Below, piece by piece: positions 39,701 to 50,389 of a DNA stretch of 64,000 bases; within the stretch, counting starts at the first letter, position 1, and every line of letters starts with the position of its first letter. The notes below the pieces were generated by a model. The model saw only the letters and a list, made by a program, of their open reading frames with translations. It was not told the origin of the DNA and searched no databases. The DNA is from Physcomitrium patens (lineage: Eukaryota; Streptophyta; Bryopsida; Funariales; Funariaceae), in assembly GCF_000002425.4 (NCBI RefSeq), contig NC_037261.1:4920825-4984824 (forward strand), in the 5' to 3' direction. The position numbers were made by a program, and so were the translations under genes.

Positions 39701-42700
39701 AAGGAATGATAAACTTTATTTCTATTAGCTGAAGGCCATGCCAAATGGGCTTAAAGGAGGCTGCCCTAGGCCTAATTAGGGATTAGGGTCTTTTTTTCGA
39801 AGTCATTTGAGTTTTAGAGGCTAGGATCAGCAAGTTCAGCATTTTATATATAATTTGGGTGAAGAGTTTGTGTAATTTTAAGTTTTTTTGAAGGAGATAT
39901 AGGTGTTCAAAGTTAAGGTGTCAAATTTGTACCTACTGTCACTCTTTGAAGTATAACATATGCGTACAGAAAGCAATATAATATCAGAAACTGAAATTGG
40001 AGAGAACACTTTCTTGGCTATACTTTCCATATATTATTTGACGAATTCCAAGTATACATGAAGGAGTTAAAAGGCATTGAAGACAGTACATGAAATTCAA
40101 AGGTAGTAAGTGAGTCATTTTGTTAATAGTAATAGTTGGAGTCATATCTTAAGTTTCTCGATAAATTTTTGGCTCAAAATTTTCATAAGTGTGAGTTATT
40201 AAGTTAAGAAGCTATAGATTAAAGTTTTATGATATTTAAGTACTTATTTTGTGAGATATGAAGAAATTAATATGCAAGTGTATGTAAGCTAGGGTTTAAA
40301 GCTACTGTTAGAATTTTAGTAATATCTCAAGATCCGTAATGAATTCACAGTTGAATTATTTTGTAGAAGTTTTTGAAAGTATATCAGTACTTTATGTAAA
40401 ATTAAGGATTGTTTGGACAATTCAATCATGAGATATAAGCTGTTGAAGTTCAAGAAACATTTCTCATAAGGATATATAAGATTTTAAGATATTTTATCAT
40501 ACATTTGGTTGTTTTCTTGGTACTTGGGCTTATGTTTTGATGTAATTGCCCAAAAAGGGAATATATTATATATATAAATGTGGTACTTTTATATCTTAGA
40601 TTTGATTGAGCATTTAGTGGCAGCCAGAAGCCCAGCGCTTTCTTGAAGCAAACTCTCTTTACCTTGACAACATTTAGAAAGAACGTCCCATAAATCTTAT
40701 TTTTTTTCGTGTCGATAACTGAACTTGAATTTGAATCTAGATAAAAACATGCTCCAATGGGCTTGACGACTATTTAAGATACATACTGACATAAAGTACT
40801 CGAGGCTCTTATGGTATATATACACGGTAACTGGACTTGAGGTGTCTTCTAAGTAATGACACCATTCTTGAAATAAATCTATGATTACAAGGAGCTCTTT
40901 GTCATGGATCTCATAATTAATCTCGGCTACTAAAAATTTCTTCAAATAGAAAGCTATTGGATAGAGTTTGTCATTTGTTCACATATGTGACAACACGGCA
41001 CCTACAGCAAAATTTGATAAGTTTGTTTCCATAAAAAATGCCTTGGAGAAGTCAACGCAATATAAGATTGGTGCAGAAATAAATTCCTTCTTTAAAGCAT
41101 CAAATGATACTTTTACTTCTTTATTCCACTCAGGTTTGTCTTTACAAGTCAAATGTGTAAGTGGAGCTGCAACTTGAGAAAAATTCTTTATAAAGATTTG
41201 ATAGTAATTAACAAAGGCCAAAAAATATTGAACATCTCATACTGTTCTTAGAATCTTTTAATCTATGATAGTTTGAACCTTCTTGGGATCTATCATAGGC
41301 CTTCGTTGGAAACGATGTACCCTAAAAAATCAACTTGAGTAGTATGGAATATACACTTTTTTAACTTGGCATATAATCCTGCATCTCTAAGTTTTTGTAA
41401 CACGTGACGAACATGAAGTTCATGTTCTTTTGTGTTCTTAGAATAGATTAGAATGTTGTTTTAATAACAAATCATCTAAAACTCACAAAAGAAATCATTC
41501 ATAAGATGTTGAAAAGTGACCGGTGCATTCATAAGTCCAAAAGGCATGACATTATATTCAAAATGTCCACACTTAGCTCAAAAAATAGTCTTCCATTCAT
41601 CTCCTTCTTTAATACAAACTAAGTTGTATCCTCTTTGTAGATCTATTTTGGTATAGATCTTTGCTTGATTGAGTTGGTGAAGAAGTCTTCAAATCAAAGG
41701 CAAAGGATACTTATTTTTTATAGTGATCTTGTTGAGTCCTCAATAATCCACACACATTAGTAGAGATCTGTCTTTCTTCTTCACAAATAAGATAGGAGCC
41801 TCGGCTGGAGATATAGAATGGCGTATGAAGTTCTTTGCTAAATTCTCATCAATGTACTCCTTTAATATAGCCAATTCATTCTATGATAAGCTATAGATTG
41901 GTCCGAATGGTGGTTGAGCTCCTTCTTGCAGATCAATTGGTTAATCATAAGGTTGATGCTCGAAGAGAATATCTGTATTCTTCTTTTCAAAAATATCTTG
42001 AAATTCTTGATATTGCTTAGGAATACTACTCGATGTTTTTTCACCATTAGAAATGGGTGTAGCATATATAGCAAAAGATAATCCTTCTTTTGCAGCATGC
42101 ATGAAAGCTTTTGCACCTACTAGTAAAGGTTTGGATGTACTAGACTTATGTACTTCTACTTTGCTTTACTAAGGTTACGAGAAATCCAATCTATTTGAGG
42201 GTTATATTTTTTGAGCCATGATAATCCTAAAATAATCGGATTAGAGGGAGATTTTATTACATTAAATACTACTATACTGTTATGATCTTTAATTGCTATA
42301 TCTAAAGGAATAATTTCATGGGTAACATTTCGAAAGGACAATGAACAACCATCTATGACTTCTACATGTATGGATTTAACTTTCTTCACTAAAGATATTT
42401 TTTGATTTTTGGCAAAATCTTCATCTATAAAACATGCTGAGGCTCTTGAATCTAACAAGGCAAAGACTTTGTGATTATTAGGTCCTAAATATACTTCTAT
42501 TATAAAATAAGGTGAGGGATGTGAGGAGAAGATAGGACCTTTATTAGGTGTTGCATATGATTCTAGTCGCATGGTCTCTATTATAGCTAAAGAAATTTAT
42601 TTTCTCATACATTATCTTCTTTGGTAATTGTGCTCCTCATTTTTTAATTGTATTGCTTCTTTGGATAATATTGAGTAGTGTGCTTTGCTTCTTCACAATA

Positions 42701-44382
42701 TAAACACAACGCCTCTTGACAACATCGACTCTTTTTTTGCTTTTTAAGAGGTTTAAAATGTATCATATCAATTTGTATTGGTTCCGGCTTTGATGAATAT
42801 ATTTCAAAAAATTTGAGAGTTGCCGACATTACTTGACTTGTTCCTCTCCAATCAAATCTTTGTTCTTGACGCATTTCAAATAAATGATTGTTGCATGTAA
42901 TGGCTTGAGTAATAAATTGTTCTAAAGATTTTACTTTCGATATTGTTAATAACAAATCTTTGACGCTATCCTTCAATCCATATCAAAATTGGTTGATAAG
43001 TACTTTATCATTCCATTCTACATTGTAAGCAAGATTTTAGAATTTGGCAACATATGTAGTCGCAGATTGTGATCCTTATCGTAAGAATAAAAGCTTGGTC
43101 TCTGCTACTTATTTTCAATCACTTATTTTGAATGTGGCCGTAAACACTTCTAGGAATGAATTCAAATCATAAAAGAGTCATGAATCTTTTTCCATTAAAG
43201 TTGCAAACATAGAGAGAGCACTTCTTTATAGTAGTATGCATATAAATCCGACTTGAATAAATCCATGAAGATATTAAAAAGGGTGCAGCCTTAGATACAG
43301 CTTGACTTGTTGCAAAAATCTTCAAAATTTTGATCTTATTCCATCAAACTTCTCAGGCATACTAATCCTTATCCCTATCATACTTGTAGAAGTAAAACTC
43401 CCTGGATTTGGTTGTGACGTTGATCTACTTGCTTCTTTCAACTGCACAACTTCTTGCCACAGACTCTGAACTTTTTTCATAGGCATAGGCATAGTACTTC
43501 TATGATTCACGTTGGAAATACATGAGATTTCTACTCTTAGAGTGTTGACAAGCTCCTAAAGATTTGCAATAGTTGCAAATCTATTCTCACTTCCGTTGAG
43601 AGTAGCATCCATAATCTTTTCTTCCATAGATAATTCAAACAAATTCAAAAGTTAAATTAGAGGAGGGTAATTTGTAACCTCTAAAAATAAATCCCACAAA
43701 GAGGAATAATCTACTCTCTTAAAGGAAAAGATAAGTGTTAAAAAATAAGATTTTTTGTTTAAAGATGGGTAGTCCACAACCTTCAAAATATAATAATAGA
43801 AGTGAGATAATCCACTCATTTCTAAAATAAGATAGAAATAATATGTTAGCACTCTTGTCAAACTGTCAAGGACATGAATCTCAAAGAAAGAAAATCCTCA
43901 ATACACTCTTCTATCACTGAAGAGAATTAGAAAGTCACTCAAAAATGATATATTATTGAACTAGAATGGCTATTGCCAAAGACAAGAAGACTAGAAAGAC
44001 TTGGAATAAGACTAAGGACTAGAAATGCATTGAGAAGAGTGAAAAAGGCTTCACTTTTTCCTCCATATATACTATCTAACTAAGAGCTATGTGACGATGT
44101 CCTATAGGACTTCTAATATGTGTTGACTTTGCTAGTCATATGTCTTATCTTACAACGTAAGTTATCTATGTATGCGCCATATAGTTGGCTTGTTCCACAA
44201 GCTACCAATACATGATTAGCTTTTTGGCCAAGTTTCTAACCTACAAATACATCTAAAGTCAGAACTGCATCTATGAAGCTTCTAGGAAGCTTTTATAAAA
44301 GACTTTGTGAAATTATTCTATTTTATCTACTTCTACTTAATCATATAAGTAACTATTGAGGTAAATATATATGTCCATGATA
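36763..44382 (-). mobile_element. Ty3/gypsy chromodomain retrotransposon with LTRs and target-site duplication
   Basis: LTRs lie at 36,763-37,312 and 43,864-44,382, both starting TGTCAAGGACATGAATCTC. The left one carries a short internal duplication. The purine tract on the minus strand reads AGAAGGAGGGATAA. From right to left the parts are: gag about 42,640-43,510, with a CCHC-like CLYCEEAKHTTQYY; protease 42,156-42,572 (LLDSRASACFIDEDF); reverse transcriptase about 40,980-41,860; RNase H about 40,700-40,945 ([13 protein letters not shown]); integrase about 38,160-39,410 (SFVSLDFIMDLPISRSYDS); and chromodomain 37,886-38,152 (EEVLDLRWCQNRLEYLVHW). A 1.26 kb solo LTR sits between integrase and RNase H. 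Multiple breaks. The LTRs differ by several percent by eye, so it is younger than the 25 kb copy. GTTAA flanks it. Confidence 0.9.
39417..40672. mobile_element. Solo LTR of an unrelated element, inserted in the 37-44 kb gypsy copy
   Basis: Compared with the sister copy at 28.0 kb, the gypsy sequence is interrupted between 'aagaacgt' and 'tttagaaag' by 1,256 bp starting TGACATATTG and ending GACAACA, the TG...CA ends of an LTR. It has a TATA-like run (about 40,563-40,580) near its right end and no coding frame. No clear target duplication was found. Solo LTRs usually arise by recombination between the two LTRs of a whole element. Confidence 0.6.
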
Positions 44383-44387
44383 GTTAA
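44383..44387. repeat. Target-site duplication, right copy (GTTAA)
   Basis: This matches the GTTAA at 36,758-36,762 and directly follows the right LTR of the 36.8-44.4 kb element. Confidence 0.75.
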
Positions 44388-44920
44388 TTATATTTGGTTC
44401 TAAAGAACAATGTGAAAGACTAAATATTATTATTACTTAATCCTCAAATACTCAATGAAGCCATCAACTAAATTATGAAGTATAATAATTGATTATTTCA
44501 ACACTGTCAAAATCAATGTTTATGGACTTTGACAAAACAATGCATAGGAAATTTTTACTCTATTTCTTTAACAAATATATTACTTTCATATTAAAAAATT
44601 AAGAATATACAAATTAATCTGATATGATTTAAATTTCTTACAATAGAGAAAAAAAAGCATTGATTTGAACAAGATTTATGCTTGTATTATAATAAAGGAG
44701 GCCAAAAATCTAAGAGTTATTCAAAAAAATAACATATAACTAAGACTAGGAGTGCAATTATTCAATAAATCTAAGAAGCCTAATTATAAGAAAGATTGTG
44801 TAGTTAGATATTCCAACACCTCAAGTTTATCAATGTTCTTCTTTCTCTGCCCAACCTACTTATTGTTTTATTATATTTTTATTTCTTGGCCTATAAAAAC
44901 TTCAAAAAAAATCCCTTTTA
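44383..44920 (+). mobile_element. Right part of the gag remnant interrupted by the 36.8-44.4 kb element
   Basis: The plus strand continues the gag-like region that stops at 36,762. The phrase around 'ttaatcctcaaatactcaatgaagcc' resembles the gag block that typically reads as asparagine-proline followed by 'LNEAIKL'. It is weakly conserved, broken and fades out before the next minus-strand fragment. Confidence 0.45.
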
Positions 44921-44924
44921 GATT

Positions 44925-47290
44925 GTTGTCTATATAGCAAATGATAAAATCATCAACAAACTCAAAAAAAATGTCATTTATAAAATATTGAAAAGCAACT
45001 GACGCATTTGTGAATCCAAAAGACATGACATTATATTTAAAATGTCCATACTTGGTTTAAAAAGTAGTCTTCTATTTGTCTTCTTTTTTGATGTAAACCA
45101 AGTTGTATGCTTTTTGTTGCTAAAGATAATAATTTTAAAGAAAGAAAATCTTAATACATTCTTATGATTATAAAAAATACTAAAAAGTCACTCAAAGATG
45201 GTAATATATTGAATTATAATGGCTATAATTAAAAATAAAAAGACTAAAATAAGACTAAGGACTAGAAATGCAATGATAAAAGTAAAGGAGGCTTCACTCT
45301 TGCCTTTATATATATTCTTTAACTTCAAGTTCTATAACAATCTTCTATAGGACTTCCAATATATATTGATTCTGCTACATACATGACTTAACTTATAATG
45401 CAAGTTATCTATATATGCGCCACATAGTTAACTTGTTTCAAAAGCTTCCAATATATGTGTTACATGGTTAACTTGTTGATCAAGCTTCTAACCTACCAAT
45501 CAACTATAAATACGTGTAAAGTCAAAATTACATCTATAAAGCTTTTAACAAACTTCTATAAAAGATATCATGAAATTAATATTCATTTATTTACTTCTTT
45601 TTAATCATATAAGTAATTATTAGAATATATATATATATATATATATATATAGATAGATAGATAGATATATTTGTATAGAGCTTTGCTTGATTAAATTGGT
45701 TAAGAAGTCTTGAAATTAGTGATAAATAATACATATTTTTGATGGTGATTTTGTCTTCTATAATCTATGCATATTTGTAGAGATCCATTATTTTCCTTTA
45801 CAAATAAGATAAGAACTTTTATTAGAGATTTTGAATAGTGTATGATGTTTTTAGTCAAATTTTTGTTAATGTATTTCTTTAATGTAGCCAATAGATTTTG
45901 CAATAAGGTGTAGATTGGTTCAAATGGTGGTTGAGCTCTTTCTTGAAGATCAATTGAAAAATCATAGAAATGATGCTTCAGAAAAATATTTCTATAAGTA
46001 ATATTTCTAAAAGATAGAAAACAACCATCTTTGACTTCAATATGTAAAGATTTAATTTTTTTGATTAAAAATATTTCTTATTTTTTGACAAAGTTTTTGT
46101 TTATAAAATAATCTGAAGCTTTTAAATCCAATAAGACAAAGACTTTGTGATTTTAGATCCCATACATACATCTATTATAAAAAAAGATGATGTATTTGAT
46201 AAAAAAATATGACATTTACTAGGTATTGCACATGATTCTAGTGGCACAATTTTTATTATAGCTGAAAAACTTATTTTTTAATACATTATCTTTTTTAGAA
46301 ATTGTACTCCTTATTTTGTGATTATGTTGATTCTTTGGATAATATTGAGTAGTGTATTTAGCTTTTCTATAATATAAGCACAAATCTTCTTGATGATGTT
46401 GAATTTTTTTTTTTTTTTTTTTTTTTGCTTAGTGAGAGATTCAAAATATATTGTATCAATTTGCATTGGTTTTTGCCTTGATGAATAAGTTTTAAAAATT
46501 TAGGAATTATCAATATTATTTGAATAATTTATCTTCAATCAAATCTTTCTTCTTCATATCTTTTAATTAGTCAATTGTTGCATGCAATGGCTTAAGCAAT
46601 AAATTGTTCAAAAAAATCTACTTTTGATATTGTCAATAATAAATCTTTGATGTTATTCTTCAACCTATATCAAAATTAGTTGATAAAGGCTTTATTATTC
46701 TAATCCACATTGCAAGCAAGATTTTGGAATTTAACAATATATATAGTCGCTGATTGTGATCTTTATTGTAAAAATAAGAGCTTGATTTTTGCTATTCTTT
46801 CTTGATTACTATCTTTGAATATGGCTGGGAATTCTTTTAAGAATAAATTAAAATTATAAAAGAGTTGGGAATCTTTTCTCATCAAAAGTGTAAACCAAGA
46901 AAGAGCACTTCTAGATAGAAGTGTGTCTGTGAATCTAATTTGAATAAATCCATTAAGATATTGGAAAAGATGTAACCTTAGATGAACTTAATTTGTTGCA
47001 ATAATCCTCAAAATTTTGATTTTGTTCTATCAAACTTCTTAGGCATATTAATCCTTGTCTCTTTTGTACTTATAGAAGCATGACTTTTTGGATTTGGTTG
47101 TATAATTAATTTACTTGTTTTCCTCAACTACAAAACTTTTTTGCATAGATTTTGAATTTCTTCTATAAGTATAGGAATAGTACTTTCATAAATAGCATTG
47201 GTATTGCATGAAATTTCTACCCTAAGAGTATTGACAAGCTTATGAAGATCTATAATAGTTATAAATCTATTATCACTTTTTGAAAAATCT
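44925..47290 (-). mobile_element. Degraded Ty3/gypsy fragment: RT, protease, gag
   Basis: Reverse-transcriptase-related sequence appears at about 44,925-45,116 and again at 45,660-45,960, where 'QICIDYRRQN' is recognisable. It is split by a solo LTR of the same family. Protease-like (about 46,000-46,260) and gag-like (about 46,320-47,290) parts follow in the minus-strand order. It is broken throughout and more diverged than the 37-44 kb copy. The right end joins directly onto a different gag fragment. Confidence 0.7.
45117..45655 (-). mobile_element. Solo LTR of the chromodomain gypsy family, inserted in a relative's RT
   Basis: The stretch aligns over its length with the LTRs at 36,763 and 43,864, sharing blocks such as 'aaagaaagaaaatc', 'aagtcactcaaa', 'aataagactaaggactagaaatgca' and 'gcgccacatagtta'. 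RT sequence is continuous across it when compared with 41,470-41,700. It ends in expanded (AT)n and (GATA)n repeats (45,626-45,672). Orientation is taken as that of the minus-strand relatives. Confidence 0.7.
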
Positions 47291-48640
47291 ACCCATTGGT
47301 TGTTGAATATACCATTCAAAAGCTGTATCTTTTAAAGTTGCTAGCAATTATCTCAACCAAATATCTTCAGTTCTACCATTATTAGGTAAGTATTCTGTCA
47401 AGAATTGAAATATATGGTGATCAAGATCAGAGCCTGGCCAACCACTAAAAGTAGATAATAGTGCCACACTTGTAGTTCGGTCTCCTATTCCTCCCATTTG
47501 TATCACAATTGGTACTTCTAGCACTCCCACGGCTATTGGTGTTGTCATTGGTCTCCTTACTATTTGAATCTGAATTTTTCTTTCTTTGATTTTTCTTGGA
47601 CCTACAATTCTTTTTTGTCATTCTCGTAGGATATTTCTTATACGTAATCGCTCTTGTCTTTCTTTCACTTGTCGATTAATTCTTTGATAATCTTTTCCTT
47701 CATGATTATCACTCATAATCTTTCATTCTTCCCATATAATCAATTTTTAATATTTCATATTATTATCATTTCCTTGATAGCGGTACCAAAATGTTGTTCT
47801 CGTTTCATTCAAGCTTTGATATTTCAAAGCAATTGAACTAATAGAGGTGGGTTCAAACATGGAGAAAGATTGGTTATATGAATTGGGTCTGTTAGTATCA
47901 CAATTGACTATACTTTGGCTATCTAAAGTCAATTATCAAAATACAAAATACCAAGACTTACTACTTCCATCTTAATTCAACACATAATCTATTCTATGAC
48001 TATCAATTCAACAATACTTCCATATTCTTATCAGTTCATCTCCCACTTATTCTCTTTGCAGTTTATATATTCAATTACTGATCTCCAGCTTATTTATTAT
48101 ATTCAGTTTCTCAATTCATCACACAAAATTCAGTATCTTCACTTAACACAATACAATTTGATAATCTCAATTCTACAGATCTTCTCCAAAACGATCAGTC
48201 CAAAATCATATTCCACAATATTCTAATCACAGCTTCAACAATACTTCTCTCAATTCTAATTCTTTATAAGAAAAACAAAAGAAGTGGCACCAAGCTTATC
48301 CCGGCTTACGACTCTTACAGTCTGGCTCTCGATCTCTCTTTCCTCAACCTATTTATCCTACCAAAAGATGATCCTTCGGCCAGCAGATTCTAAAGGTTAT
48401 GATCCTTTGAATTCTTAATCATTTATTCCACTAACAACCTACTGTTATCAACTAAACTGCCTAACCATTAGTCTAATTCTCAAGGTTATCAATAACCAAC
48501 CAGTACCTTACCACAAAGTTTATTTACCTATTCTATAATTTGATATTAATTAGAAATTCAATTTCGATTATAATTTCACTATATAGTCATATTACATCAC
48601 GACAACGTATTACTAATCTACTAACATCAAAGATACATCT
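47290..48640 (-). mobile_element. 5' end of a second LTR retroelement: LTR, primer site, gag start
   Basis: The minus strand encodes a gag-like start at 47,348-47,548 (STFSGWPGSDLDHHIFQFL, then TEDIWLR), which continues to EWYIQQPMGRF near 47,290. This is the Ty3/gypsy gag style but unlike the neighbouring family. Just upstream, 47,770-47,791 read on the minus strand (TTTTGGTACCGCTATCAAGG) resembles the common plant primer-binding site TTTGGCGCCGTTGCCGGGG. LTR-like DNA begins at 47,792 (plus-strand TGTTGTTC). Its right limit is uncertain; 48,640 is a guess from composition. Broken, only the 5' part present. Confidence 0.6.
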
Positions 48641-49700
48641 GAACTGAAACAAGTATGTTATGAAAGAAGAAAGTATGATAAGCTATGAATATTGTATAGA
48701 CAGATGATAAGGAAGTTGCAGGCAAGAAAGTTGCAATTGCTTGAAAGTATAAAATAAATAAGATATTAAAGGTACATCATAAAGACATGAAATTTGTACT
48801 TTATATAAAATAAAATAAAAATAATGAAATCCATGAGAATGATTGTGTTTTTATCAAATTGGAGATACCTTATCATATTCTAGAGCACATTTGTAATTAT
48901 TAAAAAATTTGAGGATATAGTTGCTATTATCAAGAATGTAAAAATATTCTTTATATTTTAATATATTTTAAGAATATATGTGATATTTTTTCTATATTTT
49001 AAATATTTTTCAAAACTTTATAATGATTAAAATCATAAAAAATGATATATATATAAATTCATAAAAATAAATAAATAAATAAAAATAAAAAATAATTTGA
49101 TTCATTTTATAGTATTTTCTTATTCCATACTATTTTTAAATATCAAAGACTTTAATTTTTAATTTTTATTTAAAAACAAAAATAAAAACATTAACAAATA
49201 TATTTCTTCACCACATAGGAGTCTTTTTAAAACTTTTATACCATATCCTTTTAAACTGGGTTTCCATAAATAAATACCTCTAATTAGAGAGCATTACTAT
49301 ATTTCTTTTAATGTGCAAGTACGGAGAACTGATCAGTAAAGCAACATTATGTATTTATATTTTTTTAATTCTTTAATTTCATTCTTTTGACAATGGATAT
49401 GCTTCTAGTTATTGTAATGGCAATGGTGGCAACATTATTGTCGTTGCATTCTTCTCTAGCACCAGTCCATCAATTATTCATATTCTTTTCATGACCTCAT
49501 CATAATCGTCGCCATGAGAGAGCACAAGCTTTCTCTACCAAGAGTGAGTGAGTACCTTGAGAGCAGACTCTTGCTTCTCTTAAACTACACTTTTGTCTTA
49601 GATTTATTTTTGGCAACATGCTTGTTCTTGTAGAAGAGGATAGTTAGATTACAAGGTGGAGGCGGAAGAAGGGAGAGAAATAGAGGTAAATGTTGCCACC
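48641..49700. other. AT-rich intergenic DNA and probable 5' flank of the CCDC25 locus
   Basis: AT-rich sequence with A/T runs extends to about 49,370. From about 49,380 the composition becomes more balanced, and a GC-moderate, purine-rich stretch (49,630-49,695) leads into a strong initiation context (GCCACCATGG) at 49,701, as expected for a 5'UTR. No other feature is seen. Confidence 0.45.
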
Positions 49701-50389
49701 ATGGTGTACTATTTCAAGGCATATCCCAAATGCAGAGACTACGTTATTTATATGGGCCTTGATAAGTACAAAAACAAGGACCTTAATAAGTATGGATTAT
49801 CATAGGATATCTGATGAGTTCCATTTTGTAAACTATAGATGTCAAAGACAAGTGCTATTTGTGTTGTGGCATTCCTTCATGAACTTAGGTTTTGACGATA
49901 TACATAGTCTTGCAAAGGAAGAAAAGAGATTGCTTTTGTTGTGAATTCAACATTAGCTTTGTACAATCAAATGTAGGTCCTTGTTTTTGTAGTTTGGATT
50001 GAATCTAAGTTCATCCGTGCCTTGTTAAGTCAAATTATTTTGGACTTAGAAGATATTTTTATAACTAGGATGGAAAAGATTAATTGATAGGATCACATGA
50101 ATTATATTATTAGGCCTATTGAAGAACAAGCAACATAAAGTCATAAAACTTAGCATCAATAAGGTTGTATACAAAGAGAGTATAGAATAAGATGTCTCTT
50201 ACTTCCAACACTCATTACTTATAAGTGGTAGTTGTTGCCATAATAAATAACTTCTATCCTATGATGAATACATCCATCCAATATTCTATCGAGACTATCC
50301 ATTATTATCTTATTTATTATGAAAATATACTTTTAGTATATTTTTTATAATTTTAAGATCCTTGATTCATTTATATACTTTATCTATTA

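Noticed and set aside
49814-49945. Exon 1 of the CCDC25 locus continuing as an intronless retrocopy, because 'gttccat' follows shortly after it
   Set aside because: The match to exon 2 ends after two residues, and the word is better explained as a mutated GTGAGT donor followed by intron.
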